From: Photobacterium jeanii
GTDB taxonomy: Bacteria > Pseudomonadota > Gammaproteobacteria > Enterobacterales > Vibrionaceae
Reading direction: 5' to 3'
DNA: 64,000 nucleotides
Assembly (NCBI RefSeq): GCF_001650345.1
Contig: NZ_LVHF01000029.1
Coordinates: 1-64,000, forward strand
This document shows, one piece after another, positions 24,791-33,223 of the stretch. A program made the position numbers and the translations under genes. The notes below the pieces were generated by a model. It was given only the letters and a program-made list of their open reading frames with translations. It did no database searches and was not told the DNA's origin. Positions within the stretch are counted from its first letter, which is position 1, and the number at the start of each line of letters is the position of its first letter.

Positions 24791-26083
24791 ATGCATCAGT
24801 CAGACATGCTAATTAAAAACGTAACACTACAAGGCAAGGAAGGACTGCATCAGATCCTGATCCAAAATGGCGAATTTGCCAAGATTGCTTCAGCTGATGA
24901 CATTATTGACTATCAAGGTACAACCCTTGACGGTGAAGGCGGGATGGCGATCCCTCCTTTTTGTGAACCACACGTTCACTTAGATACCACTCAAACGGCG
25001 GGTGAACCAAGCTGGAATATTTCAGGAACGCTTTTTGAAGGGATTGAGCGCTGGTCGGAGCGTAAAGCGCTGCTTTCAATCGAAGATGTTAAAGCTCGTG
25101 CCAAGCAGACACTGAAATGGCAAATTGCTAATGGCGTACAGCACGTACGTACCCACGTTGATGTTTCAGACCCAACTTTGATTGCCCTTCAAGCCATGCT
25201 TGAAGTAAAAGAAGAAATGAAAGAATGGGTTGATATCCAAATTGTGGCATTCCCACAAGAAGGTATCCTCTCTTACCCTAACGGTAAAGAGCTGCTAGAA
25301 AAAGCGGTTCAGATGGGTGCTGATGTCGTGGGTGCAATTCCACATTTCGAGTTCACACGTGAATACGGGATCGAATCACTTCACTTTGCCTTTGAGCTAG
25401 CACGCAAATACGACCGTTTAATTGACGTTCACTGCGATGAGATTGACGATGAACAATCGCGTTTTGTTGAAACACTGGCAGCGCTTGCACATAAATACGA
25501 AATGGGTGCTCGCGTAACGGCAAGCCACACTACAGCAATGCACTCATACAATGGTGCTTACGCCTCTCGCTTGTTCCGTTTACTAAAAATGTCAGGTATC
25601 AACTTTGTTGCTAACCCACTGGTCAACATTCACCTTCAAGGCCGTTTCGACGATTACCCTAAACGTCGTGGTATTACCCGTGTGAAAGAAATGCTAGCGG
25701 CTGATATCAATGTTTGTTTTGGTCATGATGATGTCTTCGACCCATGGTATCCGCTAGGTACTGCCAATATGCTGCAAGTTCTGCATATGGGTCTGCATGT
25801 GTGTCAGGTGATGGGCTACGATCAAATCAACAACTCACTTGATCTGATCAGTACCAAGTCAGCGCGCACCCTAAATATTCAAGACCAATACGGTATTGAA
25901 GCAGGCAAAGCAGCGAACTTACTGATCTTGCCAGCAGAGAATGGTTTTGATGCTGTGCGCCGTCAAGTACCAGTGCGTTACTCAATCCGTGGCGGTAATG
26001 TAATTGCTGAAACTCAACCAGCAACTACGCACATTACACTTGGCGAAAATGGCGAGAAAGAAGCTGTGACATTCCGCCGCTAA
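24791..26083 (+). CDS. codA: Cytosine deaminase CodA
   Basis: 430 residues, amidohydrolase superfamily. It converts cytosine to uracil and ammonia. Metal ligands His61 and His63 (PHVHLD) keep the E. coli numbering; the further ligand His in DVHCDEID with the catalytic Glu three residues on, His in ASHTTAMH, and the Asp in [10 protein letters not shown] are all present. Length is close to the E. coli enzyme (426). It is cytoplasmic and co-transcribed with codB. Confidence 0.96.
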   Translation: MHQSDMLIKNVTLQGKEGLHQILIQNGEFAKIASADDIIDYQGTTLDGEGGMAIPPFCEPHVHLDTTQTAGEPSWNISGTLFEGIERWSERKALLSIEDVKARAKQTLKWQIANGVQHVRTHVDVSDPTLIALQAMLEVKEEMKEWVDIQIVAFPQEGILSYPNGKELLEKAVQMGADVVGAIPHFEFTREYGIESLHFAFELARKYDRLIDVHCDEIDDEQSRFVETLAALAHKYEMGARVTASHTTAMHSYNGAYASRLFRLLKMSGINFVANPLVNIHLQGRFDDYPKRRGITRVKEMLAADINVCFGHDDVFDPWYPLGTANMLQVLHMGLHVCQVMGYDQINNSLDLISTKSARTLNIQDQYGIEAGKAANLLILPAENGFDAVRRQVPVRYSIRGGNVIAETQPATTHITLGENGEKEAVTFRR

Positions 26084-26127
26084 TTTTCTAAATCGCGTAT
26101 GTGACTCTCAGTCGCTTTCGTATAAGT

Positions 26128-26164
26128 AAGCCCCTGCAAGCTAAGCTTTGCAGGGGCTTTTCTT
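26128..26164 (+). terminator. Terminator of codBA
   Basis: AAGCCCCTGCAA and TTGCAGGGGCTT form a 12-bp stem followed by TTCTTT, about 45 bp past the codA stop. Confidence 0.92.
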
Positions 26165-26239
26165 TCTAGCCAACACATTTATCTGTGTTTCATTATTTTT
26201 AGTCTGTCCAGCCGAAAGTAATCACTATTCCGGCAGATA

Positions 26240-27562
26240 TCACTCGATTCTACGTCGCCAAAACGCCAGTAAACTAAGAAGGCCCATTAAGTAAAAATTC
26301 ACCGAACCACCATCGTGTTCAATAAAGTTACAGTTGTTCGGTGAGATAGCACCAGTATCTACATTTGGATCACAACGAGGATCAACATTCGGATTTTTAT
26401 TTTTGTTTTTAATGAAATCAGGTTCAATGACCGCTAGATCCGGCACTGTGCCTAGATAAGATTGAATCCAGTCGTAATAAGTGCCAATACGAGTATAAAA
26501 AGCAGGTTGATTGATTGAACCACATAAGGGTGATCCACCAGATACGCCACTCATAATACCTAGCTGGGTAATATTTCCTGAATTGTCTTCATAGGTCAAC
26601 GGTCCGCCACTATCACCTTTACACACATCTGGACCGTAAGGTGGAATATCACTGTTGATGTTTTGGTTTGTTATCTTAAAGGGTAAAGAACAAACCTTAC
26701 TCAGGTTAAATGGACTTTCGACAATGGATGGTGATGTATCACCACCTTCCATGCGCTCATAACAATCCGCCATTGGCAAGTATGAGACTTTCGCGGTTTG
26801 TAACTCATCTGCCGCGCTATCACTGCTACCATCAATAGCAGTTGCCCCCCACCCTGTAACACGAAGATTGCTAGGACGTTCCCCTTGCTTTTGCCCTTCA
26901 GCCCACTGCTGCTCTAAGGTATCAACAATTTCACCCGCGGTTTGACTATCTGTTAGCTTGATACGGGTTAAGTGATCAGGAAACGGACGCGACACCCTAA
27001 GCAAAGCAATATCACTATCCAAAGCTAGCGCTTTTACATCAGTCACAACACTGCCATTGGAGCCGACTTTCTTTTCAACTTTAGCTAATCGTGTGTATTT
27101 GGGGTGAACCACAACGTGAGTCACAGCATGAAAGCTATCGATGGGTGCAGTAGATAAAGTCGTGATCCCCGCCGTTACACTGATTTGATAAGGTTTCAGA
27201 ACAAAGTACCCCGATTCCTGACTCGGATCTTCACCCGGCATAACCACGCAGTGTGCGGCCGTTAAAGCCCAGTGAGAATCGATGATCGTGGCACCACATA
27301 GTGGCACTTCATTCATCACACTTAAACGTAGCGATGCCATCCAAGGATGTTGCTCTACCGTTGTTCTATCACCATCAATAATGCGTGGTACAACCTGATG
27401 TGAATCATCACCTTGCGGTGTATTTTGTACTTTGGCGTTAATAGCAGGAGAAAAAGTTGCGGTTGCTAATCCAATGCTTAGAAGCAAAGGTTTAAGCGTA
27501 AATGAACAATACGGTAAAAATTCGTGATGCTGTAATTCTAATAAGTGTTTGTTTCTAGACAT
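26240..27562 (-). CDS. Secreted trypsin-like protease with GlyGly-CTERM tail
   Basis: About 440 residues from ATG 27562. After an unusually long N-region and signal (hydrophobic core near 25-40), an activation site R60-IIDG precedes the chymotrypsin-fold domain. Catalytic triad: His104 in LTAAHCVV, Asp in DSDIALLRV, Ser in CKGDSGGPL. The C-terminus (DGGSV, a hydrophobic helix, then FWRRRIE) is a GlyGly-CTERM signal cleaved by rhombosortase, as in the Ves proteases of V. cholerae that leave through the type II secretion system and stay on the cell surface. The frame opens at 27631, but the later start puts the signal peptide nearer the N-terminus. Confidence 0.9.
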   Translation of the reverse strand: MSRNKHLLELQHHEFLPYCSFTLKPLLLSIGLATATFSPAINAKVQNTPQGDDSHQVVPRIIDGDRTTVEQHPWMASLRLSVMNEVPLCGATIIDSHWALTAAHCVVMPGEDPSQESGYFVLKPYQISVTAGITTLSTAPIDSFHAVTHVVVHPKYTRLAKVEKKVGSNGSVVTDVKALALDSDIALLRVSRPFPDHLTRIKLTDSQTAGEIVDTLEQQWAEGQKQGERPSNLRVTGWGATAIDGSSDSAADELQTAKVSYLPMADCYERMEGGDTSPSIVESPFNLSKVCSLPFKITNQNINSDIPPYGPDVCKGDSGGPLTYEDNSGNITQLGIMSGVSGGSPLCGSINQPAFYTRIGTYYDWIQSYLGTVPDLAVIEPDFIKNKNKNPNVDPRCDPNVDTGAISPNNCNFIEHDGGSVNFYLMGLLSLLAFWRRRIE

Positions 27563-27714
27563 AATAAACCTGACGGACATCCTTGTACTATCAGGAGATA
27601 TAAACACACGCTTATTTATTAACCACAGCAATATTGCTCGCTATGCGAGTGAGTTAATAGCTTGCTCCGCAACTCACATAACTTAACACTGATAACGTTA
27701 ACTCCATCCAATAA

Positions 27715-27744
27715 AAAACCGCACGGTAAAGCCGTACGGTTTTG
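27715..27744 (-). terminator. Terminator of the small lipoprotein gene
   Basis: AAAACCGCACGG and CCGTACGGTTTT form a stem with one mismatch around TAAAG; on the minus strand it ends in a T run. It lies about 30 bp past the stop at 27775. Confidence 0.75.
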
Positions 27745-27774
27745 CATCAATCAAGGTACTATTACTAAATAAAA

Positions 27775-28245
27775 TTAATTACAAGCAACTTCTTGAATAT
27801 CAATTTGATTCAAGCCTTCGATACCAAGCTCGGTAGCTAAAGTTGGGAAAAACTTAGCGTTATAAGCCGTTTTAATATCAGTGATATCGATCTTATACAC
27901 TTTCAAATTCAGCTGTTTCAGCTCTTTAGGTGTACATTCTTCTTTTTTGTCATCAAAGCATACAGGCGTTGTAGTATCGATTTTTCCGCAAGTCGTGCTG
28001 TGAACACCAACCCCTACATTGTCCAAGTCTGCACGTGTTCCGTTAGGAAAACCTTGGGGAATAATTTTGGCAATTTCGCCCTCATTCACCGAGTGAGTGC
28101 CATCGCCAAGACTACCTAAGCCTTGAACTTGAACGCTCTCTACCGCAAATACTTTAGTTTTTCCTTGCAAGGTATCTTTCAATTCTTCTTCCGTACAGCC
28201 AAAAAGTGCCAAAAGGCTTAAAAGTGCTACTGCTTTTTTCATCAT
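27775..28245 (-). CDS. Small Cys-containing lipoprotein
   Basis: About 156 residues from ATG 28245 (MMKKAVALLSLLALFGC), with lipobox LFGC. The mature part is mostly polar, with four further Cys (STTCGK, PVCFDD, EECTPK, EVACN) that could form two disulfides, and a C-terminal LGIEGLNQIDIQEVAC segment. The frame extends upstream to 28302, but the added residues precede the signal. I do not recognise the family. It is a single-gene unit with its own terminator. Confidence 0.65.
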   Translation of the reverse strand: MMKKAVALLSLLALFGCTEEELKDTLQGKTKVFAVESVQVQGLGSLGDGTHSVNEGEIAKIIPQGFPNGTRADLDNVGVGVHSTTCGKIDTTTPVCFDDKKEECTPKELKQLNLKVYKIDITDIKTAYNAKFFPTLATELGIEGLNQIDIQEVACN

Positions 28246-28482
28246 GGTCCTTCCGTTCTTATTCATGAACGTATTTGTTGTGTTGTTACTCTTTATCGTC
28301 ACAGTTTACCGTTTCTTTATACTAAACGGAAAAAATGGTCGCGTTTTTTTACTTTCGCACCATTTGTGTTTTACTAAACCGTATATCACAACAATATAAT
28401 TGTGTGATATATGCCCATTTGCCTTTTAATAATGGAAAATGCTGGCATAATACGCCCACACAAAATCTACGGACAATTTCTA

Positions 28483-29058
28483 ATGACTATTGAAAATATT
28501 CTAAAAGAGCGCAGCGAGTCTAAATGTGAGCTTTGTTCTTCTGACAACAACCTAAGCGTGTATGAAGTTCCTGCATCTCCGGATCAGACTGCTGGTTGCT
28601 GTGTAATGGTTTGTGATACTTGTCGTGGACAAATCGAAGACGCAGACACTGTAGAAGCAAACCACTGGCGTTGTCTAAACGACAGCATGTGGAGCCAAAC
28701 TCCTGCAGTTCAAATCATGGCTTACCGCATGCTTAACCGTCTATCTGCATCTGAGTCTTGGGCACAAGATCTTAAAGACATGATGTACATGGAAGAAGAC
28801 ATGATCGAGTGGGCTGAAAAAGGCATCGCACTAGAAGAGCTAGAATCAATCCAAACTGTTGATGTTAACGGTACCGCACTACAAGCTGGTGACAACGTAA
28901 CAATCATCAAAGATCTACCAGTTAAAGGTTCAAGCCTAGTTGTTAAGCAAGGTACTGCGGTACGTGGTATTCGTCTAACAGACAACCCACTACACATCAC
29001 AGGTAAAGCTGCTGGTACTAACATGGTTATCATTGCTGCTTACTGTAAGAAAATGTAA
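28483..29058 (+). CDS. phnA: PhnA / YjdM family zinc-ribbon protein
   Basis: 191 residues from ATG 28483 (MTIENILKERSESKCELC). An N-terminal zinc ribbon is formed by CELC and CDTC, and the C-terminal about 70 residues (VDVNGTALQAGDNVTIIKDLPVKG in part) are the PhnA SH3-like domain. Despite the name, E. coli PhnA/YjdM is not needed for phosphonate use and its function is unclear. The frame extends to 28411, but the upstream residues do not belong to the family. Single-gene unit ending in a strong terminator. Confidence 0.9.
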   Translation: MTIENILKERSESKCELCSSDNNLSVYEVPASPDQTAGCCVMVCDTCRGQIEDADTVEANHWRCLNDSMWSQTPAVQIMAYRMLNRLSASESWAQDLKDMMYMEEDMIEWAEKGIALEELESIQTVDVNGTALQAGDNVTIIKDLPVKGSSLVVKQGTAVRGIRLTDNPLHITGKAAGTNMVIIAAYCKKM

Positions 29059-29148
29059 GCCGTAACATATCCATACGCTTAGTTAGTTATAGCGATGTTG
29101 GCGCTCTCTTAAACCTCTACCACTAAGAGCTCGCTAGCCCATCGCACT

Positions 29149-29182
29149 AAAGGATGGTTCATGATTTGAACCATCCTTTTTT
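29149..29182. terminator. Bidirectional terminator between phnA and cobQ
   Basis: AAAGGATGGTTCA and TGAACCATCCTTTT form a 13-bp stem around TGATT, with T runs on both strands. It ends phnA on the plus strand and cobQ on the minus strand. Confidence 0.9.
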
Positions 29183-29198
29183 ACATTTTTCTCTTACC

Positions 29199-30695
29199 TT
29201 AATAATCCGTACTTTTCTCCGCTGTAAACTTCTCTGCCCACTGCGGCCAAAGCTTGGCTAAGTCCATGTACTGCTCTAGCGTATCTGCCACGCGATCGAT
29301 TCCTTGCTCTCGAATCAGATCAAAATCAGGGGTTTGTGTCGCTTCTAAACCCGCCCAAGTCAGAATGGCATCGCAAGCTTGTTGTTGTTCAAAAATCCCG
29401 TGCAAGTAAGTACCAAACACTTGGTTATCTAGCCCCAATTGACCATCTGGACCATCTTGTAATTGCACCGGTGCATCAGCACTAACACCCGAAGTCACGC
29501 CTGCGTGAATTTCATAACCACGAACAGGGACGGTTTCTTGTTCTGGCAGGGTCAAACTTCCTGTGGTTTGCTTAAGCTGCTTTTGCTTAGCGAGCACAGT
29601 ACTTGTTGCCAAGTACCCTAGCCCCTCACTTTCACCTGCAGGGCCTTCAATGCCATCAGGATCGGCGATATGTTCACCCAACATCTGGTAACCACCACAA
29701 ATCCCCATCACTTTGCCACCAAGACGAAGGTGACGAGCAATTTGTTTATCCCAACCTTGTTCACATAAATATGTGAGATCGCTACGCACACTCTTAGTAC
29801 CTGGGATAATAATCAAATCAGCAGGAGGAAATGGCTGATCTTTGCCGACAAATTGAAGATTAACTTGCGGATGCATACGCAGCGGATCAAAGTCCGTATG
29901 ATTACTCACTCGTGTAAGTACTGGTACTACGACATTAAGTTGTTGCTCAGCCGCTTCAACCTGCTGGCTATTGATGGCATCTTCAGCTTCGAGCATCAAC
30001 CCATGAAGATAAGGTAAGACACCCAGCACTGGCTTGCCCGTTTTTTCTTCCAACCAATCTAAACCTGATTCCAACAACTTTACATCGCCACGAAAACGGT
30101 TGATCACAAATCCTTTTACTCGCGCTTGTTCCGATTCAGAAAGCAGTGCCAAGGTGCCATACAAGTGGGCAAACACGCCACCACGATCGATATCAGCCAC
30201 GATGATCACAGGAATATCTGCTTCTTCAGCAAATCCCATATTCGCAATATCGTTCTGGCGTAAGTTAATTTCAGCAGGACTACCGGCACCTTCTACAATG
30301 ATGGTTTCGTATTCATCTTGAAGCAGCCCAAAAGATTCCATAACAGAGCCCATCACCACCTTTTTGTAGCCGTGATAGCCAATGGCGTCCATATCAGTAA
30401 TGGCTTTACCTTGTACGATCACTTGTGCACCAATGTCAGTATTGGGTTTCAGCAACACAGGGTTCATGTGCACTGTGGGTTCAATGTTGGCTGCTTGTGC
30501 TTGTACCGCTTGAGCACGACCAATCTCACCGCCATCTTTCGTCACAGCACTGTTTAGCGCCATGTTTTGCGATTTAAACGGCGCGACTTTGATCCCTTGG
30601 CGTGCCAGTACTCGACATAATCCTGCAGTAAGAATACTCTTCCCCGCATCAGACGTGGTACCTTGCACCATCAGTGCTTTAATTGTTGGTTGCAT
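29199..30695 (-). CDS. cobQ: Cobyric acid synthase CobQ/CbiP
   Basis: 498 residues, normal length. It amidates four side chains of adenosylcobyrinic acid a,c-diamide using glutamine and ATP. The N-terminal dethiobiotin-synthetase-like domain has [17 protein letters not shown]; the C-terminal class I glutamine amidotransferase domain has the nucleophile Cys in [10 protein letters not shown] and the His in [10 protein letters not shown]. It is the last gene of a minus-strand cobU-cobC-cobQ set, separated from cobC by 60 bp. Cytoplasmic. Confidence 0.95.
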   Translation of the reverse strand: MQPTIKALMVQGTTSDAGKSILTAGLCRVLARQGIKVAPFKSQNMALNSAVTKDGGEIGRAQAVQAQAANIEPTVHMNPVLLKPNTDIGAQVIVQGKAITDMDAIGYHGYKKVVMGSVMESFGLLQDEYETIIVEGAGSPAEINLRQNDIANMGFAEEADIPVIIVADIDRGGVFAHLYGTLALLSESEQARVKGFVINRFRGDVKLLESGLDWLEEKTGKPVLGVLPYLHGLMLEAEDAINSQQVEAAEQQLNVVVPVLTRVSNHTDFDPLRMHPQVNLQFVGKDQPFPPADLIIIPGTKSVRSDLTYLCEQGWDKQIARHLRLGGKVMGICGGYQMLGEHIADPDGIEGPAGESEGLGYLATSTVLAKQKQLKQTTGSLTLPEQETVPVRGYEIHAGVTSGVSADAPVQLQDGPDGQLGLDNQVFGTYLHGIFEQQQACDAILTWAGLEATQTPDFDLIREQGIDRVADTLEQYMDLAKLWPQWAEKFTAEKSTDY

Positions 30696-30755
30696 CTTGT
30701 TCCTTATTTACCCATAGCGACATGTTGTTAATACTCGTCTTAGCTAGGTTAATCA

Positions 30756-31388
30756 TTATTTCTGTTCAAAATCTTGGCTGATCGGCAATTGCACTTGCGG
30801 CCAGTCTTGGCCGTTGTCGTCGTGATAAACTGTCACTCTTAAGCGTGAGGCATAAGGCAAATGTAAGCGTTGTAAAAAGCCCGCGGTCTGCGGCATTTCC
30901 AACAATTGACGCAATAACTGCCTCATGACTCCCGCATGTGTCACTACCAAAATTTTCTTACCGTGGTGTTGTGCAAGCAAACTCTGCCACGCGCCTTTTA
31001 TACGCTGATCAAAATCTACTAATGTTTCACCTTTGTGTGGTGTATGCGACCACGGATCTTGCCAGTAACTCTCGAGTTCTTTTGAATATTGCTGCCAAAT
31101 CTGTTGTTGGGAATGACCATCCCAATCACCGAAATCTAATTCTTGCCACTCTTTTTGCAGTGTCATTGGTAATGCTTTTTCTTGCGCGTACTGGCGAGCA
31201 AATTGACTGCAACGTTGAAGCGGGGAACTCACAACAGCCTCAAGTTCTGTAATATCAGCAATTGCGGTCGCCATTTGTGCCAAACCTTGCTCTGTAATAG
31301 CAAAGTCCGTGACACCACGAAAATGACCGTCACCTTCAGGCAAGCCGTGACGCAAGATATCAATTTGGGTAAGTTGCGACATACTCAA
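30756..31388 (-). CDS. cobC: Alpha-ribazole phosphatase CobC (histidine phosphatase family)
   Basis: 210 residues, phosphoglycerate-mutase-like fold. The phosphohistidine lies in ILRHGLPEGDGHFRG, the second catalytic His in VVTHAGVMRQLL, and the acid in FGDWDG. CobC removes phosphate from alpha-ribazole-5'-phosphate or the late cobalamin phosphate. Context between cobU and cobQ supports that role. Two starts are possible two codons apart (MSMSQ). It begins about 8 bases after the cobU stop. Confidence 0.9.
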   Translation of the reverse strand: MSMSQLTQIDILRHGLPEGDGHFRGVTDFAITEQGLAQMATAIADITELEAVVSSPLQRCSQFARQYAQEKALPMTLQKEWQELDFGDWDGHSQQQIWQQYSKELESYWQDPWSHTPHKGETLVDFDQRIKGAWQSLLAQHHGKKILVVTHAGVMRQLLRQLLEMPQTAGFLQRLHLPYASRLRVTVYHDDNGQDWPQVQLPISQDFEQK

Positions 31389-31396
31389 ACTCCTTT

Positions 31397-31945
31397 TCAG
31401 TTATTCGCGCCTTTCAATACTTGTGGTAACCCAGCAACAACGAACACGACTTTATCCGCAATCGCCGCAATCTCTTGATGCAGCCAGCCGCTTTCATCAA
31501 CAAAACGGCGCGACACTTCGCCTAACGGCACAATCCCCTGCCCAACTTCGTTGCTGACCATGATGACCTTGCCTTCAACATCGCGTAAAGCAGCCAGAAG
31601 ATCCGCTTTTCGCTTAGCCCAAAGCACTGTGTTGCTGTCATCAAATAAACAGTTACTGAGCCACAGCGTTAAACAATCCACCAGCAAACAAGTATGTGGC
31701 GCACTATGAGTACGGATAACGCCAGCTAAATCAAGTGGTTCTTCAATGGTTTGCCATTGTGATGGTCGCTGCGCTTTATGCTGAGCAATACGTTGGGACA
31801 TCTCATCGTCACCCGCGCCTGCGGTCGCAATGTAAATGACGGTTTGCCCACTCGCCACCGCTTGTGCCTCAGCATAGCGGCTTTTACCTGAGCGAGCGCC
31901 ACCTAATACTAGCTCCGTCCTTTGTGCTTCCTTTGATTGCTGCAT
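31397..31945 (-). CDS. cobU: Adenosylcobinamide kinase / guanylyltransferase CobU
   Basis: About 182 residues from ATG 31945. P-loop GGARSGKSRYAE, the His of RIAQHKAQRP matching the guanylylated His of Salmonella CobU, and the C-terminal SNEVGQGIVPLGEVSRRF motif written in part. It phosphorylates adenosylcobinamide and then transfers GMP to it. The frame extends to 31987, adding 14 residues outside the family. cobS, which often lies beside cobU, is absent from this window. No B12 riboswitch was seen in the short upstream region. Confidence 0.92.
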   Translation of the reverse strand: MQQSKEAQRTELVLGGARSGKSRYAEAQAVASGQTVIYIATAGAGDDEMSQRIAQHKAQRPSQWQTIEEPLDLAGVIRTHSAPHTCLLVDCLTLWLSNCLFDDSNTVLWAKRKADLLAALRDVEGKVIMVSNEVGQGIVPLGEVSRRFVDESGWLHQEIAAIADKVVFVVAGLPQVLKGANN

Positions 31946-32122
31946 GCTTTTCTCAATATCAAATTTTCCGCGAGTTCTTAGTGCCATATTGTATTGATTT
32001 AACGATGAATTGGGTACTGACAGCCAAAAAAATCCAAAATGAACGAATTATGAATATCGACCTCATCATTAATTCAGTTTGAGTGTTGTTTAATACAACC
32101 ATCAACAGAAGGAGAACATACT

Positions 32123-32509
32123 ATGACTACTAAACGTACCCTAACAAACACAGTTATCGCTATCGGTGCCGCTCTTGTACTCGCTCCAACCATTGCGCTA
32201 GCAGATGAACATAAAGACAACGCAATCATTAATTACACAGGCCCAGTAGACACAGTAACAGTGGCTGAATTATTGGAAAACACCAGCATGTTCACTGAGC
32301 GTAAAGCCGTTGTCGAAGGTGTACTACTACGCCAAATCAATGCTGATACCTACATTTTCAGTGACGGCACTAAAGAGATTCAAGTTGAGTTAGATGATGA
32401 TATTCATATGCCTCAAGCCATTAACGCAGACACTAAACTTCGTCTATACGGTGAATACGAAGGCGGCAATACACCTGAAATCGAAGTTGACCGTCTACAA
32501 GTAATCTAA
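32123..32509 (+). CDS. YgiW/YdeI-type periplasmic OB-fold protein
   Basis: 128 residues with a signal peptide ending ALA near residue 27 and a BOF (bacterial OB-fold) domain: VDTVTVAELLEN, KAVVEGVLLRQINADTYIFSDGTKEIQVEL in part, and LRLYGEYEGGNTPEIEVDRL. Members such as YgiW and YdeI contribute to stress and peptide resistance in the periplasm. A good AGAAGGAG ribosome binding site precedes the ATG. It is a single-gene unit, divergent from cobU, with a strong terminator. Confidence 0.88.
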   Translation: MTTKRTLTNTVIAIGAALVLAPTIALADEHKDNAIINYTGPVDTVTVAELLENTSMFTERKAVVEGVLLRQINADTYIFSDGTKEIQVELDDDIHMPQAINADTKLRLYGEYEGGNTPEIEVDRLQVI

Positions 32510-32608
32510 CACCCACTCCACTCAGTTGGTTAGTCATGCGCTGTCATCTGAATGAACTCTGGATATTCCGTCAAGTTTAAACGTACAACACCACTGCCTT
32601 TGTTTGCT

Positions 32609-32640
32609 CACCACCAAGCCTATCTTGGTGGTGTTTTTTT
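32609..32640 (+). terminator. Terminator after the YgiW-like gene
   Basis: CACCACCAAG and CTTGGTGGTG form a 10-bp stem around five bases, followed by seven T. Confidence 0.95.
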
Positions 32641-32649
32641 GTCGGGATC

Positions 32650-32672
32650 TTTTACAGATCAACAACAGTAAA
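32650..32672 (+). promoter_or_regulatory. Possible upstream activator site (TTTAC-N12-GTAAA)
   Basis: An inverted repeat TTTAC...GTAAA lies about 55 bases upstream of the sigma-54 promoter elements, where enhancer sites for activators such as PrsR normally sit. Short arms, so support is mainly positional. Confidence 0.3.
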
Positions 32673-32727
32673 CACACTTCACCTTCGCCACACTAAGCAA
32701 GCCTTTGAATTTTATCACCTAAAATAA

Positions 32728-32743
32728 TGGCGTTAAATTTGCA
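32728..32743 (+). promoter_or_regulatory. Sigma-54 (RpoN) promoter candidate for the prs genes
   Basis: TGGCGTTAAATTTGCA has the -24 GG and -12 GC spaced exactly ten bases apart, with TGGC and TTTGCA matching consensus TGGCACG-N4-TTGCA. It points toward the small membrane peptide gene and prsK. PrsR, encoded downstream, is a sigma-54 activator, so autoregulation is plausible. Confidence 0.65.
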
Positions 32744-32929
32744 GCATCGATCCCTGTGCTGGCTGCAACATCAATTGGTGTTTTTATCACCATTCTTAAC
32801 TATAAGTCAGCAGACTCACACTCAATCATTACACTTTAATGAGAAAACAACGGATGTGAACACAGGAGTGGGATAAACATGGAATAAGTGCCACTAAACA
32901 ACTCAACGACCTTATAGATAGGGGGACGG

Positions 32930-33097
32930 ATGATTAAATTATTACTCATACTCGCACTCAATAGCGTCCCTGTTATTCTATTAGTTGCTAATATTTTCCC
33001 TCTTGATTGCAATTCAGTGCTTAACAGTCTTCTTAACCTATTTTCTGCTGAAGACGTTAATTGGTTATGTGAGCAAAACAACCTTAGCGACTCTTAA
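32930..33097 (+). CDS. 55-residue membrane peptide upstream of prsK
   Basis: ATG at 32930 with a strong AGGGGG ribosome binding site encodes 55 residues: an N-terminal hydrophobic helix (MIKLLLILALNSVPVILLVA) and a short tail (LDCNSVLNSLLNLFSAEDVN, ending NNLSDS) with two Cys. It could be a membrane-anchored microprotein or a small secreted peptide. It lies downstream of the sigma-54 promoter candidate and 126 bp before prsK, so it is probably co-transcribed. No family is recognised. It is below common gene-caller length cutoffs. Confidence 0.55.
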   Translation: MIKLLLILALNSVPVILLVANIFPLDCNSVLNSLLNLFSAEDVNWLCEQNNLSDS

Positions 33098-33223
33098 TGA
33101 CCTCTTAATCACTAAAGCTCTCGCACTTATTCCCCACTCAATGTTAAAGCGCGTCCATCACTTCTAAGTAAACATCCGTTATTGGCTAATAGCCATGCTT
33201 GTCTATGATTAGACTAATGATCA

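Noticed and set aside
32727-32873. A 49-codon frame starting at ATG 32727, and an overlapping frame reading like the end of a membrane protein (AASIPVLAATSIGVFI)
   Set aside because: The ATG has no ribosome binding site and overlaps the sigma-54 promoter; the membrane-like reading has a stop just before it and no start, so it may be a gene remnant or chance.
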